64,000 nt of DNA, taken from contig CAZAXF010000010.1 in assembly GCA_964489055.1 (NCBI GenBank), positions 7,581-71,580 on the forward strand. The letters are read 5' to 3'. The DNA is from 66-474 sp964489055 (GTDB taxonomy: Bacteria > Pseudomonadota > Gammaproteobacteria > Xanthomonadales > Rhodanobacteraceae). The notes under the pieces were generated by a model. The model ran no database searches. It was not told where the DNA came from and saw only the letters and a list, made by a program, of their open reading frames with translations. The position numbers and the translations under genes are program-made. Below are positions 1 through 8,403 of this stretch, piece by piece. The stretch's first letter is position 1; every line of letters starts with the position of its first letter.

Positions 1-2478
1 CACCGCATAGCGCTGCAATTGCTCGCGACGGATGAACGAGTAGCCTTCCGCATCACTGACCTTCGCCACCTGCGCCAGACGCACCAGCGATCCGTTCGGC
101 GCGCGCAGCGGAATGCGCTCGATCGCCTGCATGGATGCCTTGTCGGCCTTGTCCAGTTGCACCGTGATGTCGAAACGTTTGACGCCATCGAGCAGGACCG
201 ATACCGGCTCACCCCCGATGCCGTTCTTCACCACCGTGAGCACGTCGTCGGCGTTGAGGCCATAGCGGGCCAGTGCATCGCGGTCCACCTGGATGCGGAT
301 TTGAGGCTTGCCGATGTTTGCTTCCAGCGCCAGGTCGGCCACACCGGGAACGCCCGCCAGCACATCCTTGACCTTCGCGCTCAAACGATCCAGTTCGCCC
401 AGGTCATCGCCGTAGAGTTTCAACGCCAAGGTGGCGCGCACGCCCGAGATCAGTTCCTCGATGCGCATCTGGATCGGCTGGGTGTAACTCACCACCGCTG
501 TGGGCAACGCCGCGGACAGTTCCTTTTGCATCGCTTCCTCGATGCTCTCCAGGGTCTGCCCGTCGCGCCACTGATCCTTGGGCTTGAGCGGGGTGTACAC
601 CTCCATGTAATTGACATCGGCCGTCTCGCCCTTTTCGGCGCGGCCGATCATGGCCAGTGTCGTTTCCACTTCCGGGAACTTCTGCTTGACGAGTGCGGCC
701 ACCTCCTTGGAGATGCTGATGGATTCGTCCAGCGACGCCGACGGAATGGAAGTGACGCGCCACATGATCGCGCCTTCCTTCAGGTTCGGCATGAACTCCT
801 TGCCGAGGAATGGGAACAGCGCGAGGCTGCCAAGCAACGCGCCGCCGGCGATGGCGAGTACGATCTTCCTGCGTGCCAGCGACCACGCCAGCACGCGCGC
901 GTAATGGCGCTTCAGGAACGCCACCAAGCGCGTGTCCTTCTCCTCCTTGGGCTTCAACACCAGCGCAGCCAGCACCGGGATCAAGGTCAACGCCAGGATC
1001 AACGAGCCTGCCATCGCAAAGCTGATGTTGAACGCCATTGGCTTGAACATCTTGCCTTCGAGCCCTTGCAGGCTGAACAGCGGCAGGAACACCACGATGA
1101 TGATCAGGATCGCAAACGCAATGGGGTTGGCGACTTCGCGCGCGGCGGTGAGCACCGCCGCGGTGCGGTCCACGGGTTCGCCGTGTGCCTTGCGCTCGGC
1201 CATGATGCGAAACGCGTTCTCCACCATCACCACCGCGCCGTCCACCATCATGCCGATGCCGATCGCGAGACCTGCCAATGACATCAGGTTGGCCGAGAGG
1301 CCCACTTGGTTCATGCAAATGAAGGCGATCAGCATGGACAGTGGCAGGGCGATCACCACCACCAGCGCACTGCGCAGTTCGCCGAGGAACAAGAAGAGGA
1401 TGATCGCGACCAGGATTGAGCCCTCGATCAGCGCACGCACCGCGGTTTCCACCGCGGCGTTGACCAGGTCGGTACGCTCGTAGACGGGTTTGACTACGAC
1501 ACCCGGAGGCAGTGCCTGCTTGACCGTATCGAGTTTGGCCTTAACCTCGTCCACCACGCTCTTGGCGTTCTCGCCAATGCGGGCGAGCGCCATGCCGAGC
1601 ACCACTTCCTTGCCGTCGCGGGTGACCGCACCGGTACGGGGTGCGCCGGCTTCGGTGATCTCGGCCACGTCGCGCATGTAGACCGGGGTGCCGTCCTCGC
1701 TCTTCAGCACGATGTTGCCGATGTCCTGTGCGTTCTGCACCAGACCGAGCCCGCGTACCAGGTATTGTTCACGCCCGACGTTGATGAAATTGCCGCCGAC
1801 TTGGGCGTTGTTCGCCTGCAAGGCCTCGATCACATCCTTGAAGCCGAGCTTGTGCGCGATCAGTTTCAAGGGATCGATGCGCACCTGGTACTGCTTCTCC
1901 TGCCCACCCCACGAGGTGACATCGTCGACGCCCGGCGCGGTGCGCAGGATCAGGCGAATGGTCCAGTCCTGCAGCGTGCGCAAATCCATGTCGCTCGGCG
2001 CCTTGGCTTGGGCGACATCCTTGAGCTTGGTATCGGCACGCTCGACCGTGTACCAGAACACCTGTCCGAGACCGGAGGTGTTCGGTCCCATCTCCGGCTT
2101 GCCGTAGCCGGCCGGCAAGCGATCACCCACTTGTTGCAGCCGTTCATTGACCAGTTGTCGGGCGAAGTAGATGTCCATCGAATCGTCGAAATAGACCGAC
2201 ACATAGGACAGCCCAAACAGGCTGACCGAGCGGATTTCCTGCACCTTGGGGAGGCCGGCCAACGCCGACTCGACAGGGGTGGTCAGCAGTTGCTCCACGT
2301 CTTCCGCCGCCAAGCCGGACGCTTCGGTGTACACGTTGACCTGCACCGGTGTGACATCGGGAAAGGCGTCGATGGGGAGCTGGCGCACGGCCTGGAAGCC
2401 CAGGAAACCGATCACCACGAAGGCGATCAGTACCAGCACCTTGAAACGCAGCGAGAGTTCGACCAGACGTTCGAGCAT
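1..2478 (-). CDS. czcA: CzcA-type heavy-metal efflux RND pump, partial (3' end outside window)
   Basis: The minus-strand frame is open from 2478 through base 1, giving the first 826 residues of a protein family usually 1,030-1,070 residues long, so the C-terminus lies outside the window. It is the inner-membrane, proton-driven pump of a tripartite divalent-cation exporter (Co/Zn/Cd class), working with the CzcB adaptor and CzcC channel encoded just upstream. Visible are the first membrane helix near residues 10-26 (FKVLVLIAFVVIGFLGF), the start of the periplasmic porter domain (QLPIDAFPDV) and the heavy-metal-RND signature DGAVVMVEN near residue 410. The ATG overlaps the czcB stop (TGATG), so translation is coupled. 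Membership of the HME-RND family is clear. The exact metal cannot be told from the sequence. Confidence 0.95.
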   Translation of the reverse strand, partial: MLERLVELSLRFKVLVLIAFVVIGFLGFQAVRQLPIDAFPDVTPVQVNVYTEASGLAAEDVEQLLTTPVESALAGLPKVQEIRSVSLFGLSYVSVYFDDSMDIYFARQLVNERLQQVGDRLPAGYGKPEMGPNTSGLGQVFWYTVERADTKLKDVAQAKAPSDMDLRTLQDWTIRLILRTAPGVDDVTSWGGQEKQYQVRIDPLKLIAHKLGFKDVIEALQANNAQVGGNFINVGREQYLVRGLGLVQNAQDIGNIVLKSEDGTPVYMRDVAEITEAGAPRTGAVTRDGKEVVLGMALARIGENAKSVVDEVKAKLDTVKQALPPGVVVKPVYERTDLVNAAVETAVRALIEGSILVAIILFLFLGELRSALVVVIALPLSMLIAFICMNQVGLSANLMSLAGLAIGIGMMVDGAVVMVENAFRIMAERKAHGEPVDRTAAVLTAAREVANPIAFAILIIIVVFLPLFSLQGLEGKMFKPMAFNISFAMAGSLILALTLIPVLAALVLKPKEEKDTRLVAFLKRHYARVLAWSLARRKIVLAIAGGALLGSLALFPFLGKEFMPNLKEGAIMWRVTSIPSASLDESISISKEVAALVKQKFPEVETTLAMIGRAEKGETADVNYMEVYTPLKPKDQWRDGQTLESIEEAMQKELSAALPTAVVSYTQPIQMRIEELISGVRATLALKLYGDDLGELDRLSAKVKDVLAGVPGVADLALEANIGKPQIRIQVDRDALARYGLNADDVLTVVKNGIGGEPVSVLLDGVKRFDITVQLDKADKASMQAIERIPLRAPNGSLVRLAQVAKVSDAEGYSFIRREQLQRYAV

Positions 2479-3578
2479 CACTCTTCTCCCAACTGCGAAC
2501 GCAGCAAGCGTGCCTTCAGGGCGAAGGCACCCGTGCGCACATAGGTGTCGCCGGCTTTCAGACCCTGCTTGATCACTGTCCAGCCATCGCGGGTGTCCCC
2601 CGTCACGACTGGCGCCGGCTCGAACTGGCCCTTGCCTTTGGCGAGGAAGATGGTCGGCTGGTTCTGGAGCAGCACCACGGCTGCGGCGGGTACCGCGAGT
2701 TGCTTGGTGGTGCCGCCGACCGCGAGGCGCGCTTCGACCAGCTCACCCGGATGCAGCAGATCCTTTTCATTGTTGACTTCGATGCGCACCGGCACGGTAC
2801 GGGTACGCTCGTTGGTCTGGTGCGACCGCTGCACCACCTTGCCCGGCAATGTGGTGTCATGCGCAAGTACGCGCACCACGTCTCCGGACTTGACCCGCTC
2901 CGCATCGGCCGGCGCGAGCTGCGCCTCGACCCACACCGAGTTCTCCTTGACCAGCGTGAACAGGGTGCGGCCGGGTTCGACGCGCTCGCCGACCAGAAAC
3001 TCGTCGGTGGTCACGCGGCCTGCGGCGGGCGCCAGCAATTCGTAACTGCCATCCGCACGCGCCGAGCCCTTGCGCAACAGCGCGGTGATTTGACCTTCGG
3101 ACAAGCCGAAGGCGCGCAACTTGGCGCGCGCCTGATCACGCGCGACTCTCGATTCGTTGTAGCGTCGTGCAGAAACCGCCTGCGGGCCGAGCGCAGCGAT
3201 GCGCCGCCAATCCTGTTCCGCCACGATCAGTGCGCCTTGGGTTTCGGCAACCTGCACGCTGGAAAGCACCACAAGCGGCGTGCCGGCTTTCACCACGTCG
3301 CCGAGTTTCGCCTCGCGTTCCAGAACCTGCGATTCGACGCGCGGCGACACCAGTACGGTCGAGTAGGCATCGGCCTTCACCTCGCCGGGGGCTTTCAATT
3401 CATCGGTGATGGGCCGCACTGCGGCCTTGTCCAGCACGATGCCGGCATCTTGGATGGCTTTGGCATCCAGCACCAATGGATTGGCGGGCGCGGGTTCCTG
3501 CGCCAACACCGGATGCGTCAACACCAGCGCGAGCAGCACGAATGCGGCGGAACGGAACATCGAAATATGTGAGTTCAT
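2478..3578 (-). CDS. czcB: CzcB-type periplasmic adaptor (membrane fusion protein)
   Basis: This 366-residue protein is the periplasmic adaptor that links the CzcA pump to the CzcC channel. A signal peptide is visible (charged start, hydrophobic AAFVLLALVL, cleavage near VLA/QEP). It is followed by a lipoyl/barrel-sandwich domain around residues 70-110 (KLGDVVKAGTPLVVL), an alpha-hairpin region around 115-165, the second lipoyl half (LLAPAAGRVTTDEFLVGERV) and beta-barrel and membrane-proximal domains. No N-terminal His-rich metal-binding extension is present. The ATG overlaps the czcC stop by 4 bp (ATGA) and the stop overlaps czcA by 1 bp, so the three genes form one translationally coupled unit. 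Confidence 0.95.
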   Translation of the reverse strand: MNSHISMFRSAAFVLLALVLTHPVLAQEPAPANPLVLDAKAIQDAGIVLDKAAVRPITDELKAPGEVKADAYSTVLVSPRVESQVLEREAKLGDVVKAGTPLVVLSSVQVAETQGALIVAEQDWRRIAALGPQAVSARRYNESRVARDQARAKLRAFGLSEGQITALLRKGSARADGSYELLAPAAGRVTTDEFLVGERVEPGRTLFTLVKENSVWVEAQLAPADAERVKSGDVVRVLAHDTTLPGKVVQRSHQTNERTRTVPVRIEVNNEKDLLHPGELVEARLAVGGTTKQLAVPAAAVVLLQNQPTIFLAKGKGQFEPAPVVTGDTRDGWTVIKQGLKAGDTYVRTGAFALKARLLRSQLGEE

Positions 3579-4867
3579 CGCGGAAGATCCTGTGTGCGCC
3601 CTTCGATCCAGTCGTTGAGACGGCCGGCGGCGGTGAGGTAGTCGAACCAGGTCTGCCAGGTCTGGCTTTGAAGCTCCAGCCCGGTCAGCGCGGTGTTGAG
3701 GCTTTCCTTGAGTTGCACGAGGTAATCCGAAGTGCTGATTTCGCCGGCACGCCAGAGCTTTTCGAGCAAGGTCGTGCGATCCGCGAAGGCCGCAGCGCGT
3801 CCGCTGTGAAAGGCGGCGTCGGCCGAACGCAACGCCGCGTAGCGGGTGCGCGCTTCTTCCAGCCCCGAACGCAACCGCAACCGTTGCGCCTGTGCGTTCG
3901 CGGCGGCGGCATCGGCATCGGCCCTCGCCGCATCGACTTCGGCGCTGCCGTTGTTGAGCACCGGCAGCGGAATCGAGACAGAAAGGCCGATCACGTTGTC
4001 GCGTATCGCGCCCACTCGTACCTCGCCGCCGGTCAGGCTGAGCGTCGGGTCCGGAATGCGCGCCTTCTGCGCCACGCGTACGCCGGCTTGCGCACTGGCT
4101 TGACGGGCTCGCGCCAGATGCAATGCGGGCAGTTCGTCGATCGGCCGTGCGATGACGCCATCGGCCTGCGGCGGCAAGCCTTCAGGCAGAGCCGGCGACA
4201 CGACAGGCGCGGTTCCCGCGACGGCCTGCAACGTCGCGCGGGCCGCCGCTTCCTTGCCGGTGAGTGCGGCTTGCTGCGCCAGCGCTTCACTCAGCGCCAG
4301 CGCGGCGAGATCGCGTTCCGGGCTGCTGATGTCGCCAACCTTCAACCGCTGTGCGGCCAGCTCGTCAAAGCGCCGCATCATTTCCACACGGCGCTGGCCA
4401 AGCTCCCGCTGGCGCACCGTCAATGCCACCTCCGACCATGCCTTCAGCCAGCGCGAGGCGACTTCGATGCGTTGCAGCGCGTAGGCCGCTTCGCCCGCGC
4501 GCAAATCGGCATCGCCTTGCGCTTCACGCGCACGGCGTTTGCCGGAAAGATCCAGCGGCAGACTGATGCCGACCGTGCGGCGGTTCACGTCGGCGTTCTC
4601 GGCATCCGCCGTCAGCGAGGGGTTATAGACGGGACGGGCGGCGGCGCGGGCACGCGCGCGCGCCGCTTCCAGCCCGGCGGCGGCGGCTTGTACTTCCGGA
4701 CTCTTGTTCCAGATCTCTTGCACCGCTGCGCGCAGCGGCATCGGGGCCGCAAGCACAGAGGGCGTGGCAGACGAAGGTGGTGATTCGAGGGTGCGGGGTG
4801 CAGCCAAGGCTGCCGCACACCACAGCAGACACGCGGCGCCCAATGGCACCGAACGCAAAACAGACAT
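3575..4867 (-). CDS. czcC: CzcC-type outer-membrane efflux channel (TolC/OEP family)
   Basis: This 430-residue protein is the outer-membrane channel of the metal exporter. It begins with a signal peptide (LGAACLLWCAAALA/APRTLE). The rest is built of long, alanine-rich helices with the two OEP repeats, for example around 60-110 (NKSPEVQAAAAGLEAARAR) and 290-360, as in NodT/CzcC proteins of about 420 residues. The gene starts 71 bp after the small CzcI-like gene and overlaps czcB by 4 bp. The order czcI-like, C, B, A matches classical czc operons. Family assignment is secure; substrate is inferred from the CzcA partner. Confidence 0.93.
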   Translation of the reverse strand: MSVLRSVPLGAACLLWCAAALAAPRTLESPPSSATPSVLAAPMPLRAAVQEIWNKSPEVQAAAAGLEAARARARAAARPVYNPSLTADAENADVNRRTVGISLPLDLSGKRRAREAQGDADLRAGEAAYALQRIEVASRWLKAWSEVALTVRQRELGQRRVEMMRRFDELAAQRLKVGDISSPERDLAALALSEALAQQAALTGKEAAARATLQAVAGTAPVVSPALPEGLPPQADGVIARPIDELPALHLARARQASAQAGVRVAQKARIPDPTLSLTGGEVRVGAIRDNVIGLSVSIPLPVLNNGSAEVDAARADADAAAANAQAQRLRLRSGLEEARTRYAALRSADAAFHSGRAAAFADRTTLLEKLWRAGEISTSDYLVQLKESLNTALTGLELQSQTWQTWFDYLTAAGRLNDWIEGRTQDLPR

Positions 4868-4938
4868 GCAGGAATCTCCTGAAAACGGTCACGGCACGAC
4901 GACCGCACGAGGCAGTCAGTCGCGAAACGAAACGGTTT

Positions 4939-5298
4939 TCAGGCGATCGGTGGGCGCAGCAGCGGACCCGCCCGGGTAGGCGAGAATCCGTAGGCGGGAA
5001 GATTGAAAACGGAAGGCGATTCGACCGGTGCGACATGCAGCGACAACGTCACCGGTACCGGCAAGGTTTCTGCGCACGCGCAATGACAGCCACTCGTCTC
5101 GCCGAGCAGGCAGGCATTGCCGTTTTCATCGAAGTAAGGATTGGCCACGGGTTGCGCAGCAACGATCGTCGCCACGGATGCCGCATGCCGATTGGCTGCC
5201 GTGTCGTTCAGGCAAATCGTGCCCGCGACCAGCTTGAACGACAGCACGGTCAGGGCAAGTACCCAAAGCAAACGGTGGCGGCGCAGGCGGTTCAGCAT
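4939..5298 (-). CDS. Small exported CzcI-like protein, first gene of the czc operon
   Basis: This 119-residue protein has an N-terminal hydrophobic stretch (LLWVLALTVLSFKLVAG), likely a signal peptide or membrane anchor. A short metal-ligand-rich region follows: CLNDTAANRHA, then CLLGETSGCHCAC near residues 63-75. In known czc operons a small periplasmic protein with scattered Cys/His residues, CzcI, sits at this position and is thought to modulate metal response. Assignment here rests on position, size and ligand-rich sequence rather than clear family identity; a DUF2946-type protein is an alternative. The ATG at 5298 lies about 27 bp downstream of a good -10 element, so it is probably the first gene of the transcript. 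Confidence 0.7.
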   Translation of the reverse strand: MLNRLRRHRLLWVLALTVLSFKLVAGTICLNDTAANRHAASVATIVAAQPVANPYFDENGNACLLGETSGCHCACAETLPVPVTLSLHVAPVESPSVFNLPAYGFSPTRAGPLLRPPIA

Positions 5299-5324
5299 GG
5301 TGGCGGCGTCAAAAACGAGCTTGG

Positions 5325-5358
5325 ATCATATGGGCAACGCAGCTGTTACACAATCACG
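5325..5358 (-). promoter_or_regulatory. Promoter of the czcI-C-B-A operon with shared 14-bp box
   Basis: On the minus strand TTGTGT (5353-5348) is followed by 17 bp and TATGAT (5330-5325), a good sigma-70 match 27 bp before the ATG. The -35 hexamer lies inside CGTGATTGTGTAAC (5358-5345), a 14-mer that recurs exactly at the same relative place before czcD. Promoter function is inferred; the match itself is seen directly. Confidence 0.7.
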
Positions 5359-5433
5359 AAAACTGCTTCGAAGATACTTCGCGTTGGCCAAGAAATGACC
5401 CGAGAGTCGCTTGAAAGTTCATGGGAAGCAGGG

Positions 5434-6390
5434 TCACGCCGCATCGTGCTTGCATCCGGTGATCAGTGCGGCGGCATCGCGGGCGTGGTCCATCTGCAAG
5501 GTGGCGTGTTCGATGCCATAACCGTCCCGCAGCATGGTTTCCAGCTCGCGGCACTTGTCGTGACAGTCGTCTTCCGGGCGGACGAAAACTTGCGCGGCCA
5601 GCGCCGGGAACCCCGAGGTCACTTCCCAGATGTGCAGATCGTTGACGGCAGTCACGCCGGCGGTGGCGAGGATCGACGCGCGCACCGCGGCGGGATCGAG
5701 ATTCTTCGGCGAGGCTTCGAGGAAAATGCGCCCGGAATCGCGCACCAGTCCCAATCCGGCTTTCAGCATGAGTGCCGCAACGACCAACGCCGCGATCGCA
5801 TCGGCGCGATCCCAGCCGGTGAGCCAGATGATCGCACCGGCCACCGCGGTGGCGATGAAGGCGTAAAGGTCGTTGAGGATATGTGCGTAGCTGCCCTGGA
5901 TATTGAGGCTTTGCCGATTCGCCTTGCCCATGATCCAGACCACGGCCAGATTGACGATGATGCCGGCGATCGCCACAAGCGTCATCAAGGAGCCGTGCAC
6001 CGGCGGTGGCGAGATCAGACGCTGGATCGCTTCGTAGATGAACCAGGCGGCAAGTACCAGCAGGGTGAGTCCGTTGGCCTGCGCGCTCAGGATCTCCACG
6101 CGCTTGAAGCCGAAGGTATAACGCCCGCGCGCGGGCCGCGCGGCCATCCGGATCGCGAATAGCGCCAGCGCGATCGAGCCCACATCGGTCAGCATGTGGC
6201 CCGCATCGGAAATCAGCGCCAGCGATCTCGCCATGATGCCGACCACCACTTCGGCAACCATGAAGGCGAGCAGCAGCACCAACGCGAGCGTCAACCAGCG
6301 TTTGTCGGCATTGGGGCCGACGCCGTGACTGTGGCCTTGATGGCTACTGCCGTTGTGGGCATGTTCGTCGGAATGGTCGTTCACATGCAT
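5434..6390 (-). CDS. czcD: CzcD-type cation diffusion facilitator, divalent metal exporter
   Basis: This 318-residue protein is a CDF-family inner-membrane antiporter that exports Zn/Cd/Co-class cations from the cytoplasm. It has a His-rich N-terminus (7 His in the first 22 residues), six predicted membrane helices and the metal-site signature HMLTD in SDAGHMLTDVGS in TM2, with the partner site in TM5. A cytoplasmic ferredoxin-like C-terminal domain contains VNDLHIWEVTSG. The frame is open further upstream to 6606, but a start there would run over the divergent MerR gene. The ATG at 6390 gives the usual length and lies 29 bp behind a -10 element. It is transcribed separately from the czc operon but shares its promoter box. 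Confidence 0.93.
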   Translation of the reverse strand: MHVNDHSDEHAHNGSSHQGHSHGVGPNADKRWLTLALVLLLAFMVAEVVVGIMARSLALISDAGHMLTDVGSIALALFAIRMAARPARGRYTFGFKRVEILSAQANGLTLLVLAAWFIYEAIQRLISPPPVHGSLMTLVAIAGIIVNLAVVWIMGKANRQSLNIQGSYAHILNDLYAFIATAVAGAIIWLTGWDRADAIAALVVAALMLKAGLGLVRDSGRIFLEASPKNLDPAAVRASILATAGVTAVNDLHIWEVTSGFPALAAQVFVRPEDDCHDKCRELETMLRDGYGIEHATLQMDHARDAAALITGCKHDAA

Positions 6391-6418
6391 GGTTTTCGAA
6401 TCGGCGGATCGACGTTCG

Positions 6419-6453
6419 ATGCTACGAACGGCTGCCCGCGTTACACAATCACG
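6419..6453 (-). promoter_or_regulatory. Promoter of czcD with the same 14-bp box
   Basis: On the minus strand TTGTGT (6448-6443) is separated by 18 bp from TAGCAT (6424-6419), ending 29 bp before the czcD ATG. The -35 element lies in CGTGATTGTGTAAC (6453-6440), identical to the czcI promoter box. The flanking bases differ, so the match is not simply a duplicated promoter region. Confidence 0.6.
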
Positions 6454-6559
6454 GAGGCCGCTTGGCCCCATGCTCACAGGTGCGTCGCGATTGGTGACCC
6501 GCAGCGCAGCCTCGTTTGAATTGCTCAAGGGGTAAGCTTGGCTTCCGTGTTCAGTACAG

Positions 6560-7042
6560 GTGTCAATACTCATGATGTATACGATGGGTGAACTGGCCAC
6601 GGCCACGGGTATCCATGTTGAAACCCTTCGCTACTACCAACGGCGTGGGTTGTTTGCCGAGCCGCATCGGTCAATACGCGGCACCCGCTGTTACGAGGAA
6701 GGCCACGTCCGCCGCTTGCGTTTCATCAGGAATGCGCAGGCGCTCGGATTCGATCTCGACGAAGTTGCAGATCTGCTTGCACTGGAACATGGTCAGAACA
6801 GCCGAGACACGGAGCACATCGGCGCCCGCAAGCTTGCCATCGTGCGCCAACGCATCAAGCACCTGCGCCGTATCGAGCGAGCGCTCACCGCGCTCGTCGA
6901 GCAGCGTCATGGCAACCAAAGCACAGCACACTGTCCGCTGATGGAGGCGTTGACAGCGAAAGATGCAAGCGATTCCGGTCTCGGACGCACCGCCACCTCA
7001 AACATCAGACGCGTACCTCGTACCAGCCGCGTCTGCGATTGA
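6560..7042 (+). CDS. MerR-family transcriptional regulator, degenerate metal site
   Basis: This 160-residue MerR-family regulator has an N-terminal winged helix-turn-helix (MGELATATGIHVETLRYYQR), a helix with RLRFIRNAQALGFDLDEVADLL, and a dimerisation helix. It most resembles mercury/lead/cadmium-type regulators. The Cys ligands of MerR are mostly missing: the Cys82 position reads Ser (GQNSRDTEH) and Cys117 reads Glu (ALVEQRHG), while the last Cys is kept in HCPLMEAL. The start could be this ATG or the ATGs five or six codons later. It is divergent from czcD and probably acts on that promoter region, but with this ligand set its inducer is unknown. Confidence 0.9.
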   Translation: MSILMMYTMGELATATGIHVETLRYYQRRGLFAEPHRSIRGTRCYEEGHVRRLRFIRNAQALGFDLDEVADLLALEHGQNSRDTEHIGARKLAIVRQRIKHLRRIERALTALVEQRHGNQSTAHCPLMEALTAKDASDSGLGRTATSNIRRVPRTSRVCD

Positions 7043-7133
7043 CCACGACAACCAGGCCAAGCATGGCCGGCTAGTGTTCTTGGCGCCCACGGTGCCGATC
7101 CATGATGCAACGAGCCGCGTTCTCGCTTCGGTG

Positions 7134-7162
7134 TTGACCACCGTGCAGGGACCCGATACGTT
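7134..7162 (+). promoter_or_regulatory. Promoter in front of the manganese riboswitch
   Basis: TTGACC (7134-7139), a 17-bp spacer and TACGTT (7157-7162) place a transcription start at about 7169, immediately before the riboswitch fold. The fit between promoter and RNA start supports both calls. Confidence 0.65.
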
Positions 7163-7171
7163 TACCGTCCC

Positions 7172-7275
7172 TTTGGGGAGTAGCCGCCTTCGTTGCCAGA
7201 AGGGGCCGCGTCAACACACTTGGCTTCGGCCATGGCGCGGCCAGCCGTCACGGGCTTGGCAAGACCACGGGTTTC
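7172..7275 (+). promoter_or_regulatory. yybP-ykoY (Mn2+) riboswitch
   Basis: The leader carries the conserved pieces of the yybP-ykoY class in the right order: TTTGGGGAGTAGCCG (7172-7186), GCGTCAACAC (7208-7217), and GGCAAGACCACGG (7258-7270), with GC-rich paired arms between. This class binds Mn2+ and in E. coli controls mntP and alx. After the aptamer, GTCGGGC (about 7289) can pair with GCCCGAC (about 7323), just before AAGGA and the GTG start of the exchanger gene, which suggests control at ribosome access. Aptamer identity is by recognised motif; the expression platform is inferred. Confidence 0.88.
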
Positions 7276-7342
7276 GGTATCCGCCAGCGGGTCGGGCGCG
7301 GGTGTCGAAGCCTTTGGCTTGGCCCGACTCCCAAGGACTCGC

Positions 7343-8350
7343 GTGACCTCCCTTGCCCTGACGATCGGCCTGCTGCTGGGCGCGGCCGTCGTCATTTATC
7401 TCGCTTGCGAGTATTTCGTCAATGGCGTCGAATGGGTGGGACGCAAGCTGGCGGTCAGCCAGCAAGCGACCGGCTCGATCCTCGCTGCCTTCGGCACCGC
7501 CTTGCCCGAGAGCGTGGTGACTTTCGTTGCTGTCACGTTTGGCGCCAGCGCCGCGCAAAAGGAGATCGGCGTCGGCGCGGCGCTCGGTGGCCCGCTGGTG
7601 CTGTCCACCATTGCCTACGCCACCGTCGGCATCACGCTCCTCGCTTGCCATCAAAAGCTGCCACACATCGCGGCCATCCGCGATGAGTTCCAGCGCCTGA
7701 GCCGCGACCAGGGCTGGTTCCTCGCCATTTTCGCGTGCAAGGTTGCGCTTGGCCTCGTGGTCTTTGCGTGGAAACCTTGGCTGGGCATTTTGTTCCTGCT
7801 GGCCTACGCTGCCTATTTTCGAAAGGAGATGGCCGGTGAAGCGGGCGTCGAAGAGGGCACGCCCGAACCGTTGAAGCTGACGCCACGCCAAGCCGTGCCG
7901 CCGACGTGGGCAGCCATCACACAAACGGTCGCCGCGCTGGTGGTGATCTTCGTGGCGTCGCATTTCTTCGTCGGCCAGCTTGACGTGCTGGGGCCGCAAC
8001 TGGGCCTGCGGCCCCAGCTGGTCGCACTGCTCTTCAGCCCGATCGCCACCGAATTGCCTGAAACGCTGAATGCCATCATCTGGGTACGCCAGGGCAAGCA
8101 CCGCCTCGCGCTGGCCAACATCAGCGGCGCGATGATGATCCAGGCCACCGTGCCGACGGCGCTGGGCCTGTTCTTTACGCCGTGGATCTTCGACGAATCC
8201 TTGATCGTCGCGGCGGGCATCACGATTGCTGCGATCGTGGCGATGCTGACCGCCTTCCACCGGGGCATCACTTCGCGCAAGCTGCTGGCGTCGATGGCGC
8301 TGTTCTACGTGGTATTTGCCGCGTGGGTGGTTCTGCGGCGGCTTGGCTGA
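7343..8350 (+). CDS. CaCA-family cation exchanger, probable Mn2+/Ca2+ exporter
   Basis: This 335-residue membrane protein has two related halves, each with an alpha-repeat of the Ca2+:cation antiporter family: GSILAAFGTALPESVVTFVAV near residues 50-70 and ALLFSPIATELPETLNAII near 230-248. It has about 10-11 predicted helices and a cytoplasmic loop (RKEMAGEAGVEEGTPEP) between halves. The frame is open upstream to 7193, but that part lies inside the riboswitch. The GTG at 7343, preceded by AAGGA, gives a natural start. Because a Mn2+ riboswitch precedes it, export of manganese (perhaps also calcium) is the likely job. Family is clear; substrate is inferred from the leader. Confidence 0.9.
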   Translation: MTSLALTIGLLLGAAVVIYLACEYFVNGVEWVGRKLAVSQQATGSILAAFGTALPESVVTFVAVTFGASAAQKEIGVGAALGGPLVLSTIAYATVGITLLACHQKLPHIAAIRDEFQRLSRDQGWFLAIFACKVALGLVVFAWKPWLGILFLLAYAAYFRKEMAGEAGVEEGTPEPLKLTPRQAVPPTWAAITQTVAALVVIFVASHFFVGQLDVLGPQLGLRPQLVALLFSPIATELPETLNAIIWVRQGKHRLALANISGAMMIQATVPTALGLFFTPWIFDESLIVAAGITIAAIVAMLTAFHRGITSRKLLASMALFYVVFAAWVVLRRLG

Positions 8351-8403
8351 GTGCTCAGAGCCATGCAACGCACGGCAGGTTCATCTGGCGGAGGGTAGCA
8401 ACG

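Noticed and set aside
1..1318. Plus-strand open frames opposite czcA
   Set aside because: The minus strand encodes an unmistakable HME-RND pump; the plus-strand products are high-GC mirror frames.
7043..7342. NiCo (czcD-type) riboswitch before the exchanger
   Set aside because: The conserved pieces GGGGAGTAGCC, GTCAACAC and GGCAAGACC belong to the yybP-ykoY class; the NiCo class has a different conserved core.
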